Origin: Psychrobacter sp. NG254
GTDB taxonomy: Bacteria; Pseudomonadota; Gammaproteobacteria; Pseudomonadales; Moraxellaceae
Assembly (NCBI RefSeq): GCF_015277735.1
Contig: NZ_JADHDA010000004.1
Coordinates: 434,001 to 498,000 of the forward strand
Direction of reading: 5' to 3'
DNA: 64,000 bases
Positions 43,820-53,174 of the stretch are shown here, piece after piece. A program made the translations under genes and the position numbers. The notes beneath the pieces are model-generated. The model had not been told where the DNA came from, searched no databases, and worked only from the letters and a program-made list of their open reading frames with translations. Each line of letters begins with the position of its first letter. Positions within the stretch are counted from its first letter, which is position 1.

Positions 43820-44893
43820 CTAGGATTGGCCTTTTTTAGGAAGGTTTATAGCAAGGTTGCTCGGCCATGCTACGTCGGTATTGCTACGCACATATCCATT
43901 ACCTGTCATGCCGCCCTTGAGTAGGCCTTTGTATTCTTTGGCTATTGCCACAGGTAACTTGATACGCACTTTAAACATGAGCTTTTCGCGCTCGTTCTGT
44001 GTTTCCACTGACTTGGGCGTAAACTGTGCTTGTGACGCAATAAATGATACTTTTGCTGGCCACACACTATCCAGACCATCCAGCACGACTCTCGCGTCAT
44101 TACCAACTTGTAAGCCACTCATCTGCCCATTAGGTAAAAAAAGAGTCATAGACACATCTTCTGTATCTAGCAGGCTGACCATTTTGCTGCCTGCTGCAAT
44201 CACACTACCAACCTCGGCAATTCGGTATTCCACACGGCCCGCTTTAGGACTGCGTATCAACATATCGTCATTCATCGATGCGGCAGATTTTTCTTGAGCT
44301 TTGGCCTGATTGACGCCAGCATTTGCTTCCGCTACTTGAGCATCGATTTGTTGAACGGCTGCCTGCGCTTCTGCGTACGCTGCTCTAGCCGCTTGCACGA
44401 CCGCAACCGCGCCATTGTATGCCGCTTGGCGTTTGGTCACTTCTGAGTCTGAAACCAAATCTTCACGGCGCATCTTGCGGGCATTATCCAACTCCATTTT
44501 GGCTACTTTCTGTTGTTCAATCTGCGCATCAATTTGGGCGTTGGCACGCGCCATTGCCTGCTCTCCTTGCTTACGACCCGCCCGTGCCTGCGACACCATT
44601 TCATGTGCACGCTGCTCGGTTGCCTGTGCCGCCACTAACTGACTTTCGCTTTGTGAAGAAGACAGCTTAACAAGCAGCTGATCGACTTCGACATCCTCTC
44701 CTTCCGCCACCAGCATTTGCTCGACTCTACCTGGATAAAGGCTAGCAATATCAAACCGCTCAAGCTCCAATCTACCATTTGAGCTGACTATTCCTAGCGG
44801 TAGGGCTTGTGCAAGCTGCTGCTGTTGCCAGTAATACCAACCGGCAGCAGCGGCCACGACAAGCAATAGAACCAAAACCCATGCTTTCTTCAT
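43820..44893 (-). CDS. HlyD-family periplasmic adaptor subunit (YhiI/YbhG-like)
   Basis: This 357-residue adaptor is anchored by one N-terminal membrane helix (WVLVLLLVVAAAAGWYYW). A lipoyl-like half follows (YPGRVEQMLVAEGEDVEVDQLLVKL), then a long coiled-coil hairpin rich in Ala, Gln and Glu (~residues 75-205), then the second lipoyl half (IRSPKAGRVEYRIAEVGSVI) and beta-barrel. It would bridge the ABC-2 permease and the OprM-type outer-membrane factor. First gene of the four-gene efflux operon; 114 bp separate it from the fused ATPase gene. Upstream, 44894-45590 holds the operon promoter and IS-end-like motifs. Confidence 0.92.
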   Translation of the reverse strand: MKKAWVLVLLLVVAAAAGWYYWQQQQLAQALPLGIVSSNGRLELERFDIASLYPGRVEQMLVAEGEDVEVDQLLVKLSSSQSESQLVAAQATEQRAHEMVSQARAGRKQGEQAMARANAQIDAQIEQQKVAKMELDNARKMRREDLVSDSEVTKRQAAYNGAVAVVQAARAAYAEAQAAVQQIDAQVAEANAGVNQAKAQEKSAASMNDDMLIRSPKAGRVEYRIAEVGSVIAAGSKMVSLLDTEDVSMTLFLPNGQMSGLQVGNDARVVLDGLDSVWPAKVSFIASQAQFTPKSVETQNEREKLMFKVRIKLPVAIAKEYKGLLKGGMTGNGYVRSNTDVAWPSNLAINLPKKGQS

Positions 44894-45590
44894 AACGGTT
44901 CCTATATATTATTTATATGCGGAAATAAAACAAAAAATAACCAACCCATACGTCTTTTAACCGTATTAGGGCATGTCCTCAATTTAAAAATTTTAATGAT
45001 TTTTAGTATAGGGCGTGTTGAGTGTAGGAAATCAGACTAAGCACACCTCGTGTCGATCACGATGACTAGCAATATTGGCGCTGTATGGGCACAAGACACT
45101 CTCTACGCCAAGGCGGGATGGTAAGTGATCTATATAAGATGTTCAGTACTCATGTTCGGCAATACAGTTAATTCATTGGATATTGAGCCGATTAGGACAC
45201 GACTTAGTAAGAAATACCAATAAATCCATAATTTTATTGTGGTTATGGTACTCGATACCACCTCAATAAACTATCAGAAACTGCATTTATTTTGAGCATC
45301 CTATGATTCATCCAATACAACCCTGCAAGTTTTTTGACTGACTCAGAATACTAGTTGTACAAAAACTGCTGCCATAGCAAACATTTTCATCATGAGTTAT
45401 CACAATTATTTAACTGGTATAGATACATAAATATTTTTAATGATGGACATTGAGCTAACAAAACCATAATAATCCATGCTAATATTGTGGGGTTTTCATA
45501 TATTAAACAATGTTTTTAAGTATTCTTCAAGACCAAATCTATTTTGTTGCTTTCATATATTTCTCAATCAGAGAATAAAAGGTCTTCACC
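44894..45590. other. divergent intergenic region with IS-end-like motifs
   Basis: This ~700-bp region between the efflux operon and arcD carries two motifs of the same sort within 45 bp: TTAGGGCATGTCCTCAATTT at 44966-44985 and TAGGGCGTGTTGAGTG at 45009-45024. They are the ends of short dispersed elements. The remainder is AT-rich, with no coding signature, and must contain the arc operon promoter near 45400-45570. I looked for an Fnr/Anr box (TTGAT-N4-ATCAA) and did not find one. Confidence 0.45.
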
Positions 45591-47027
45591 ATGTCTGAAA
45601 CAACGCATAATCCATCCGAGAAAAATCTAAACTTTACCGCACTCATTGCCCTTGTCGTAGGCTCTATGATAGGCGGTGGTATCTTTTCATTACCGCAAAA
45701 CATCGCTGAAACCGCAAGCCCTGGTGCGTCCTTGATTGGTTGGATCATCACTGGCGTTGGCATGCTGATGCTTGCCTTCGTGTTCCAAAATTTAGCACAT
45801 CGCAAACCTGAACTTGACAGTGGGGTCTATGCCTACGCACAGGCAGGTTTTGGTAACTATATGGGTTTTAACTCTGCATGGGGCTACTGGCTCTCTGCTT
45901 GGTTGGGTAACGTCAGTTACTATGTGCTGATATTTAGTACGCTGGGTTATTTTTTTAATGTGTTTGGAGATGGTAATACTCTGACTGCATTAGTGGGTGC
46001 CTCTGTATTATTGTGGGCATATAACTTCATGATTACTAAAGGTATCCAGACGGCTACCTCAGTCAATACGTTGATCACCATCGCCAAAGTGATACCGCTG
46101 TTCACCTTTATTGTCATTATCTTTACGGTCTTTAATATGGATCTTTTTAATAGCGACTTTTGGGGCAGAGAAACGGATCTAGGGTCAGTCCCTGATCAAG
46201 TTAAAAACATGATGATGGTGACGGTATGGGTATTTATTGGTATTGAAGGGGCCAGTGTGTATTCTGCACGCGCCAAAAAACGCTCTGATATTGGTAAAGC
46301 CACCGTATTGGGGTTCATTTTTACGCTAGTGCTATTAATGCTGGTTAACTTTTTAGCGATGGGTGTTAGATCACTCCCTGAGCTGGCAGCGATGAAAAAC
46401 CCGTCGATGGCTTATTTGCTAGAGTATGCCGTTGGCCCGTGGGGCGCGACCTTTATATCAGTAGGTTTGGTCGTCTCGCTACTCGGTGGTTTATTGGCTT
46501 GGACGCTATTTTGTGCCGAAGTTTTATTCGTTGCCGCCAAAGACGAAACTATGCCGAAGTTCTTTTATAAAACAAATGCCGTTGATGTGCCAGTAAATGC
46601 ACTATTGGTGTCTTCTGCAGCGACACAGTTATTCTTAGTCATCACCTACTTTAGTAAAAGCACGTATAACAATATCTTTTATCTGTCCACTTCCATGATT
46701 TTGATTCCCTATTTCTTTTCTGCCGCTTATGGATTTTTGGTGGCCTATCGCAAAGAGGGCTACAAACCATCCGAAAGCGCCACAAAAGATATTATTATTG
46801 GGGTAACCGCGCTGTTTTATAGTATTTGGCTGTTGTATGCCGCTGGTATTCAGTACTTTTTACTATCCGCTTTGTTGTATCTTCCTGGTGTGGTTCTCTA
46901 TATAAAAGCACGCAGAGAGCACAAGCATCAGCTGTTCAATACAGCCGAAAAAGTGGTGCTGGCCGTCATTACTGTCAGTGCCATCTATGCAGCCTATGGC
47001 CTCTACAGCGGTACGTTAAGCTTGTAG
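45591..47027 (+). CDS. arcD: arginine/ornithine antiporter
   Basis: This inner-membrane APC-superfamily exchanger has 478 residues and ~12-13 hydrophobic segments. The N-terminal substrate-binding helix reads GSMIGGGIFSLPQN (~residues 24-37), and the conserved block WVFIGIEGASVYSARAKKRSD is near 210. ArcD trades one external arginine for one ornithine, needing no energy. It opens the arcDABC operon; order, spacing and strand match the classic Pseudomonas arrangement. AGG lies before the ATG. Lysine- or agmatine-type exchange is possible in this family, but the operon makes arginine/ornithine the clear choice. Confidence 0.92.
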   Translation: MSETTHNPSEKNLNFTALIALVVGSMIGGGIFSLPQNIAETASPGASLIGWIITGVGMLMLAFVFQNLAHRKPELDSGVYAYAQAGFGNYMGFNSAWGYWLSAWLGNVSYYVLIFSTLGYFFNVFGDGNTLTALVGASVLLWAYNFMITKGIQTATSVNTLITIAKVIPLFTFIVIIFTVFNMDLFNSDFWGRETDLGSVPDQVKNMMMVTVWVFIGIEGASVYSARAKKRSDIGKATVLGFIFTLVLLMLVNFLAMGVRSLPELAAMKNPSMAYLLEYAVGPWGATFISVGLVVSLLGGLLAWTLFCAEVLFVAAKDETMPKFFYKTNAVDVPVNALLVSSAATQLFLVITYFSKSTYNNIFYLSTSMILIPYFFSAAYGFLVAYRKEGYKPSESATKDIIIGVTALFYSIWLLYAAGIQYFLLSALLYLPGVVLYIKARREHKHQLFNTAEKVVLAVITVSAIYAAYGLYSGTLSL

Positions 47028-47170
47028 TGACCCTATTAAATAAAATGCCTTACCGTTGTAATCACCAGAAAATCCGTTCGTCGTAATTGTCACATCAGTT
47101 GCTTTTTTAGATTGTTCGTCCTCTAAACAGTGGTGAGATACTTGCACCCAAACCGCATAAGGATACAAAA

Positions 47171-48415
47171 ATGTCTGACAAATCTTTAGGTGTTCATTCA
47201 GAAGTCGGTAAATTACACAAAGTTATGGTGTGTTCTCCAGGTCTTGCCCATCAAAGACTGACACCGCAAAACTGCGATGATTTATTGTTTGATGATGTCA
47301 TGTGGGTTAGCAAAGCCAAAAGTGATCATTATGATATGGTCACAAAGATGCGAGATCGCGATATTGAGGTGGTTGAGATGCATCAACTGCTCGCACAAAC
47401 CCTTGATAATAGTGATGCCATGCAGTGGATTATGGATCATAAAATCACTGATAATCATGTCGGTACTTTATTGGCTGGCGAAGTGAGAGATTGGTTGACC
47501 AAACTTGAACACAAGAAACTGTCTTCATTTTTAATTGGCGGCGTCACCACTGAAGAGTTACCGAATGATATTGGGGCGTCACTCAAAAAATTATCCGCAC
47601 TGTCAGGTACGACTGAGTTTGTATTGCCACCACTGCCCAATACTCAGTTTCCTCGCGATTCTTCGAATTGGATATACGGCGGTGTGACGCTCAACCCGAT
47701 GTATTGGCCCGCTCGCCAGCAAGAAACGCTCCTTATTTCTGCTATTTATAAATTTCATCCAGACTTTAAAGGCGCTGATTTCAAAATTTGGATGGATGAC
47801 ACTGAAGAAGATCTCAGTGGCTGTAGTTTAGAAGGTGGTGATGTCATGCCTATCGGCAACAAAACCGTGCTGATTGGTATGGGTGAGCGAACGTCACAAC
47901 AAGCGATTACCAGACTGGCCAAGACTTTGTTCATTGATGGTTCGGTTGACCATGTCATCGTAGCGGCCTTACCTAAGCAACGTTCTGCGATGCATTTGGA
48001 CACCGTATTTACGTTTTGCGACATTGATTTGGTCAACGTGTTTCCGGCAGTGACAGATCATATTACGACTTTTCATATTCGTCCTGACGAAAGCAAGCCA
48101 CACGGTATAGATGTGCGCGAAGATGACAGACATTTTTTGAAAGTAATAGAAGAAGCCGCAAGGGTCGATAAATTAAGAGTGGTCGAAACAGGCGGCAATA
48201 GCTACGAAGTTGAGCGTGAGCAATGGGATGATGGTAACAATGTTCTTGCCCTTGAGCCAGGGGTTGTTATCTCTTATGACCGTAACACTTATACCAACAC
48301 GTTACTGCGCAAACAAGGCATTGAAGTGATTACGATTCCAAGCTCCGAGCTGGGCCGTGGACGTGGTGGTGGTCACTGCATGACTTGCCCTATCATTCGC
48401 GATCCAACGGATTAG
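47171..48415 (+). CDS. arcA: arginine deiminase
   Basis: This 414-residue cytosolic enzyme hydrolyses arginine to citrulline and ammonia. Family blocks are [16 protein letters not shown] near the N-terminus, [14 protein letters not shown] near 160, EGGDVMPIG near 225, the catalytic-histidine region [11 protein letters not shown] near 275, and the active-site cysteine in [11 protein letters not shown] (Cys403, first of the two). All catalytic positions appear intact. A 143-bp gap separates it from arcD. The product citrulline is passed to ArcB. Confidence 0.95.
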   Translation: MSDKSLGVHSEVGKLHKVMVCSPGLAHQRLTPQNCDDLLFDDVMWVSKAKSDHYDMVTKMRDRDIEVVEMHQLLAQTLDNSDAMQWIMDHKITDNHVGTLLAGEVRDWLTKLEHKKLSSFLIGGVTTEELPNDIGASLKKLSALSGTTEFVLPPLPNTQFPRDSSNWIYGGVTLNPMYWPARQQETLLISAIYKFHPDFKGADFKIWMDDTEEDLSGCSLEGGDVMPIGNKTVLIGMGERTSQQAITRLAKTLFIDGSVDHVIVAALPKQRSAMHLDTVFTFCDIDLVNVFPAVTDHITTFHIRPDESKPHGIDVREDDRHFLKVIEEAARVDKLRVVETGGNSYEVEREQWDDGNNVLALEPGVVISYDRNTYTNTLLRKQGIEVITIPSSELGRGRGGGHCMTCPIIRDPTD

Positions 48416-48504
48416 AGCATGTTGAATCCTACCTGCTCATAGCGGTGCCAAATACAGTGATAGTCCATCCAAAATAAACACATACTAAAAATTAAGGAAC
48501 CATC

Positions 48505-49515
48505 ATGAGTTTCAATCTTCACAACCGTGATCTACTGAGTCTTATGCATCATAGTGAACGCGAGCTTACGTATCTTTTGGATATGGCTCGTGACTTAAAA
48601 AGAGCAAAATACTCAGGTACAGAACAAAAACACCTTTTGGGCAAAAACATTGCTCTGATCTTTGAGAAAACCTCAACCCGCACTCGTTGTGCTTTTGAAG
48701 TAGCGGCATATGACCAAGGTGCCAATGTGACGTTTATTGGCCCAAACTCATCACAGATCGGTTACAAAGAGAGCATGAAAGACACAGCTCGTGTGTTGAG
48801 CCGTATGTATGATGCCATCGAGTATCGCGGGTTCGGTCAAGAGATTGTCAATGAGTTAGCAGAATATGCGGATATTCCTGTCTTTAATGGCCTAACGAAT
48901 GAGTTTCATCCCACACAAATGCTAGCAGACGTAATGACCATGCGTGAGCATACCGACAAATCAATCCATCAGATTAAATATGCTTATTTTGGTGACGCGC
49001 GTAATAACATGGGCCGCTCATTATATTTAATGGGCGCTAAGATGGGTATGGACGTACGCCTTTGCGCCCCTAAAGACTTATGGCCTGAAGCAGACTTTTT
49101 GGCCACCTGTGCAGACTTTGCCAAAGCATCAGGTGCGCGTCTGACTATCACCGAAGATGTAAAAACGGCGGCAAAAGAGGTTGATTTTGTTCATACCGAC
49201 GTATGGGTATCGATGGGTGAGCCTATTGAGAGCTGGGCGGAGCGAATCGATGCGCTAATGGCTTATCAAGTCAATATGGATCTAATAAAAGCCACTGGTA
49301 ATCCAAACGTGAAGTTTATGCATTGTTTGCCCGCTTTTCATAACTCAGATACCGAGGTTGGTAAAAAAATAACTGAAAAATACCCACAGCTCGCAGAGGG
49401 TATCGAAGTGACCGAAGAGGTATTTGAATCACCTTACAACATCGCATTTGAGCAAGCCGAAAACCGTATGCATACGATTAAAGCCGTTCTAGTCTCGGCG
49501 CTTGGTAATATCTAA
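48505..49515 (+). CDS. arcB: ornithine carbamoyltransferase, catabolic
   Basis: This 336-residue enzyme, running in the catabolic direction here, phosphorolyses citrulline to ornithine and carbamoyl phosphate. The carbamoyl-phosphate motif [13 protein letters not shown] is near residue 54, HPTQ ([11 protein letters not shown]) near 134, the ornithine-binding DVWVSMGE near 232, and the catalytic cysteine in [11 protein letters not shown] near 272. The length and context fit the catabolic ArcB rather than the biosynthetic ArgF. AAGGA is seen before the ATG. Downstream, an inverted-repeat element separates it from arcC. Confidence 0.95.
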   Translation: MSFNLHNRDLLSLMHHSERELTYLLDMARDLKRAKYSGTEQKHLLGKNIALIFEKTSTRTRCAFEVAAYDQGANVTFIGPNSSQIGYKESMKDTARVLSRMYDAIEYRGFGQEIVNELAEYADIPVFNGLTNEFHPTQMLADVMTMREHTDKSIHQIKYAYFGDARNNMGRSLYLMGAKMGMDVRLCAPKDLWPEADFLATCADFAKASGARLTITEDVKTAAKEVDFVHTDVWVSMGEPIESWAERIDALMAYQVNMDLIKATGNPNVKFMHCLPAFHNSDTEVGKKITEKYPQLAEGIEVTEEVFESPYNIAFEQAENRMHTIKAVLVSALGNI

Positions 49516-49541
49516 TGTATAACATTAGCAACGCGTGCTAC

Positions 49542-49717
49542 CGGGGCGTGCCCTCAATTCAATCGATAGTCATCTAAATAGGTTAAAAGTGGCTAAATCT
49601 TGCCAAACGGCGTCAAATAGCTGACTAATATCTCGATATTATCTGCGCTATTTTCTTGTTTGACTGCCATTTATCTTATTTTTATCACTATTTTTGAAAT
49701 GAAGACACGCCCTGATA
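49542..49717. mobile_element. MITE-like inverted-repeat element between arcB and arcC
   Basis: A ~176-bp element is bounded by imperfect inverted termini: GGGGCGTGCCCTCAATTCAA at the left and TTGAAATGAAGACACGCCCT at the right. On the minus strand it contains a short open stretch of ~25 codons (MAVKQENSADNIEIL ... LTPFGKI, then stop), which looks like a transposase tail or other remnant of a parent insertion sequence. No clear target duplication was seen. It ends 35 bp before arcC. Confidence 0.7.
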
Positions 49718-49752
49718 TGACGTTAACTGAAGACAATGCGTAGGGAAATATC

Positions 49753-50706
49753 ATGAGGTTACTAATTGCCTTAGGTGGTAATGCTTTATTAAAACGTGGA
49801 GAGCCGCTGTCTGCTCACAACCAACGCCAAAATATCAAGACGGCTGTTGAACAAATCAGCAAGGTCACGGAGGGTAACGAGTTAGTTATTGCTCACGGTA
49901 ATGGCCCTCAAGTCGGTTTGCTTGCGTTGCAAGGCGCGGCTTACACTGAAGTCGATATTTATCCATTAGACGTTTTGGGCGCAGAAACAGAAGGTATGAT
50001 TGGCTACATCATCGAGCAGGAGCTTGGGAATGTCTTGCCGAGAGACACATGCATTGCCACCCTACTCACTCAAGTAGAAGTCGACCGTAAAGACCCTGCT
50101 TTTAACAATCCAACCAAGCCTATCGGCCCTGTATACTCAAAAGAGGAAGCAGAAAAGCTAAGTGCGCAAAAAGGCTGGGTTGTTAAAGCCGATGGTCAAT
50201 ATTTTAGGCGAGTGGTTGCAAGCCCTAAGCCCAAAAAAATATTTGAGCTAAAACCCATACAGTGGCTGCTTGAAAAAGGCGCGATTGTGATCTGTGCAGG
50301 TGGTGGTGGTATCCCAACGGCATTTGATGAAGACGGCTTTTTACAAGGGGTCGAGGCCGTAATCGATAAAGATTTGTGCGCATCGCTACTTGCCCGTAGC
50401 CTTGAATGTGAGTTATTGGTGATTGCCACAGATGTGGCGTATGTTTATACAGACTTTGGAACTGACAAACAACGAGGCATCTTGCAGGCACATCCAGACG
50501 CTTTAAGTGAGATTAATCTTCCTGCGGGCTCTATGGGACCAAAAGTTGCAGCGGCGTGCGAGTTTGCGCGTGCGACTGGAAACACCGCTATCATCGGCTC
50601 ACTGACCAATATTGGTCAGACACTTGAAGGAGGTGGCGGTACTCGTGTCTCAACGGAGTACGAAGGCCTCACATATGCCGCTGTATCTCCGAAAAACACA
50701 GCATAA
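49753..50706 (+). CDS. arcC: carbamate kinase
   Basis: This 317-residue amino-acid-kinase-fold enzyme makes ATP from carbamoyl phosphate and ADP, the energy-yielding last step of the deiminase pathway. Recognisable parts are [22 protein letters not shown] at the N-terminus, [15 protein letters not shown] near 55, [16 protein letters not shown] near 180, [11 protein letters not shown] near 205, and [13 protein letters not shown] near 258. A repeat element lies 35 bp upstream, so arcC may be read through it or from a promoter brought by it. The gene itself is intact. Confidence 0.95.
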   Translation: MRLLIALGGNALLKRGEPLSAHNQRQNIKTAVEQISKVTEGNELVIAHGNGPQVGLLALQGAAYTEVDIYPLDVLGAETEGMIGYIIEQELGNVLPRDTCIATLLTQVEVDRKDPAFNNPTKPIGPVYSKEEAEKLSAQKGWVVKADGQYFRRVVASPKPKKIFELKPIQWLLEKGAIVICAGGGGIPTAFDEDGFLQGVEAVIDKDLCASLLARSLECELLVIATDVAYVYTDFGTDKQRGILQAHPDALSEINLPAGSMGPKVAAACEFARATGNTAIIGSLTNIGQTLEGGGGTRVSTEYEGLTYAAVSPKNTA

Positions 50707-50728
50707 CTCCTCAATTTAATCTGTCGTT

Positions 50729-50903
50729 TTAAGATATAAAATATTTTTTGAGTCGTTCCCAAAATAACCGGCTCATCAGTCTGCTATTGGCTTGCTCAGA
50801 TTTGACAGTATCTGCTAATTTTTTCTTCTCAATATCAAGGTTTTTAATTTCGATATCTATTGCCGTGGCTAGGACTGGAGATCGTTTTCTAAATCTAAGC
50901 TAG
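50729..50903 (-). pseudogene. C-terminal fragment of an unrecognised protein
   Basis: A minus-strand frame of ~58 codons without a start reads like genuine protein. It has a coiled-coil-prone middle (IEIKNLDIEKKKLADTV), then SEQANSRLMSRLFWERLKKYF and a stop at 50729. Composition and heptad pattern suggest the tail of a longer coiled-coil protein whose front has been lost. I do not recognise the family. It lies in the convergent space between arcC and the hydrolase gene. Confidence 0.4.
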
Positions 50904-51366
50904 GCCTTAGCACTATAAATCTCTCACACCTTTCAACAAACTAACAACGGTTGAGGTACAAACCTATAACGGCTGAGACCATAATACCTTTGCTATTAAT
51001 GTATGATTAAATCACTTTCATCAGGTTGGTTTATCTAACTTCAGTACGATCTTCAGTACGACAGTTTTTGGTAGAGTCGCGTTCTTTCAATAAAGCCATT
51101 GCATTAGGCTTTTTATTGAGCACGAAGAATAGGAAATAATGGGATTAGACTAAGCTTTTTATAGATAAAAGTCCGTACACAATTAGTGCTATTTTTGATA
51201 GCCGTGTTGCCGTTGATCACTGAGATCGCATACTTCCTGAAGAATTCCTTCACATTACTATTATAACGTTGGGGTCGGTTATTGGCTTGTCTTAGCTGAC
51301 AAAAACTGTCTCCCCTTTCCGTAGAACGATTTCATGATTATTAATATTCATCTTTAGGAGGATGCT
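50904..51366. other. gap with an orphan hairpin
   Basis: No gene is supported. A terminator-like hairpin at 51088-51120 (TCAATAAAGCC / GGCTTTTTATTGA) has no gene ending just before it. TAGGAAAT and GACTAAGC near 51130-51155 also occur near the IS-end motif at 45009, hinting at another element remnant. The promoter of the downstream hydrolase should lie at ~51250-51340. Confidence 0.4.
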
Positions 51367-52188
51367 ATGAGCACCCAAATAACAGAAAACCATACCTACA
51401 TTGACGGGCATAAGATTGCATTTTTGGAACAGGGTTCAGGTAGTCCAATAATCCTGCTGCACGGGATTCCAACTAATAGCCTCATGTGGCGAAATATTAT
51501 TCCACAACTTGCAAAAACACATCGGGTCATCGCCCCCGACCTTCTCAATTATGGGAAATCTGCAAAACCGAAAAGCGCAGATGTGTCTATTAATGCGCAA
51601 AGCAACATGATTGTAAAACTCATGGATGTCCTAGGTGCTCGGCAAGCAGATATTGTTGGGCATGATATTGGTGGAGGTGTTGCTCAGTTGATAGCTGTCA
51701 ATTATCCAGAGAAAGTTCGAAAGCTTGTTTTGATAGATAGCATATGTTTCGATTCGTGGCCTATCCCAGATTTTGAGCCGCTACAGGAACCTGGTGCTGA
51801 GTCGGAGATGAGTTTAGAGGACTTCTTGAGCATGATGCGGGGCTTCCTGCCAAAAGGTGTATATGATAAGAGCGTCATGACCGATGAGCTTATTGAAATG
51901 TATCTTGAACCTTGGTCAACTGAAGATGGCAAGCATGCCTTTTTTCGCAATCTCAGACGGTTGAACAAAGAATATACTCAGGCTATTACCGACGAACTTA
52001 GTAACCTTCCACATCAGACGTTCATCATGTGGGGTGATAAAGACCCTTTCCAAAAACCAGAATATGCACCAAAGCTGGCAGAAGCGATTCCAAACGCAGA
52101 GCTTGTCTGGATTAAAGATGTTGCTCATTGGTTGATTGATGAGAAGCCTGATGAAATTGGTGAGCATATCAACCAGTTTCTAAGCTAA
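51367..52188 (+). CDS. alpha/beta hydrolase, haloalkane-dehalogenase-like
   Basis: This 273-residue soluble hydrolase has the wording of the dehalogenase/epoxide hydrolase branch: HGIPTNSLMWRNIIPQLA (oxyanion HGxPT) near residue 33, HRVIAPDLLNYGKS, the nucleophilic aspartate in GHDIGGGVAQL near 101, a second acid in WGDKDPF, and the catalytic histidine in VAHWLIDEKPDE near 257. True haloalkane dehalogenases carry Trp right after the nucleophile for halide binding; here it is Ile, so dehalogenation is doubtful and another ester, lactone or epoxide is possible. AGGAGG precedes the ATG. Single gene with its own strong terminator. Confidence 0.82.
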   Translation: MSTQITENHTYIDGHKIAFLEQGSGSPIILLHGIPTNSLMWRNIIPQLAKTHRVIAPDLLNYGKSAKPKSADVSINAQSNMIVKLMDVLGARQADIVGHDIGGGVAQLIAVNYPEKVRKLVLIDSICFDSWPIPDFEPLQEPGAESEMSLEDFLSMMRGFLPKGVYDKSVMTDELIEMYLEPWSTEDGKHAFFRNLRRLNKEYTQAITDELSNLPHQTFIMWGDKDPFQKPEYAPKLAEAIPNAELVWIKDVAHWLIDEKPDEIGEHINQFLS

Positions 52189-52219
52189 AGTACGAGTGGT
52201 ACAGAGACATACAACACAG

Positions 52220-52270
52220 CGCTGCATCGAACAGAAATGCTATATTACTGTTCGATGCAGCGTTTTTATT
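52220..52270 (+). terminator. strong rho-independent terminator
   Basis: CGCTGCATCGAACAG (52220-52234) pairs perfectly with CTGTTCGATGCAGCG (52248-52262) over 15 bp and is followed by TTTTTATT, 32 bases after the hydrolase stop. Confidence 0.9.
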
Positions 52271-52617
52271 GTGCCGTTCGCCATTACAGAGAATTAACCG
52301 TAGACATGTATACGAAATGGACTTTTAATATTTCCTGAAACTATTCCTAGTTTCATTGAAGCACCCTTGAAAATATCTAATGGTAGACACTTGCCACTCC
52401 CAAGAAGGTTACCGCTTCAAGCTCACTTGAAATATCACTTATACATTTACACCTAATGTTTTCTAATCAATACTTGTCTACCTAGATCTCAGATTTACCA
52501 CTCTAATAACACAGACTTGGTGTTAAAATTCATTACAAAACCATTGTATAGCTTAGTATAAAAGACCATAGCTTATTCTTAGTAAACGCACCAGTTAAAA
52601 TATGATTAGTAATAATT

Positions 52618-52655
52618 AAACCCTTGTAAGCCTTATGCTACAAGGGTTTTTTATT
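52618..52655 (+). terminator. orphan hairpin terminator
   Basis: AAACCCTTGTA (52618-52628) pairs with TACAAGGGTTT (52639-52649), followed by T. No gene ends within 400 bp upstream, so it is probably what remains of a lost gene or of the tRNA-side of an insertion. 52271-52617 shows nothing else recognisable. Confidence 0.75.
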
Positions 52656-52778
52656 TCTAGTCATGAATAGACAGGATTAATAGAGAATAATAAGAATATA
52701 TGTTGGTTAGTTTTGGCGGTATTATTGACGGTATCGACCAATACTGCCAAATAGAATAACTTCAAATTATGGGCCAAT

Positions 52779-53063
52779 CCATTCACAGATACGCAGGTTA
52801 AGAAAGCCAAACCAACCGACAAGGCATACAAACTTGCTGACGGCGGTGGTCTTTATGTACATATTAGCAAGGCTGGTACAAAAGCATGGCGCATTGACTG
52901 TATAACCAATGTCAGAAAACACGATGAATCAAGCTTTAAAGTGGCTGGGCTACAGTAGATAGAAACAGATGATACATGGATTTAGAGCAACTGCTAGAAC
53001 GTAGATAGTCGTGAAATGATGCAAGCGTGGGCTGATTATTTGAATGAACTTAAACAAAGCTAG
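52779..53063 (+). pseudogene. tyrosine integrase (P4-type), wrecked
   Basis: Three out-of-frame pieces of a P4-like phage integrase remain. The first (to a stop at 52956) carries the N-terminal DUF4102 arm-binding domain: FTDTQVKKAKPTDKAYKLAD, then GGGLYVHISKAGTKAWRID. The second (from 52969) reads MIHGFRATART, the conserved core motif with the catalytic His and Arg region. The third (53010-53063) is the usual C-terminal EMMQAWADYLNELK. About 270 codons of the centre are deleted and at least two frameshifts separate the pieces. It points to a former genomic island here. Confidence 0.85.
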
Positions 53064-53174
53064 ATGATAATAGTTACTTCCACCCAAGGTATTTTTATAT
53101 TAGTCGTCTCTGGCTGTTAATACACTATCAGTATAAAGTGATAAGACCGTATTTATGTAAGAGAGGTTTTAATA

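Noticed and set aside
45341..45590. Fnr/Anr box expected upstream of the arginine deiminase operon
   Set aside because: No TTGAT-N4-ATCAA-like site could be found by eye, so none is annotated.
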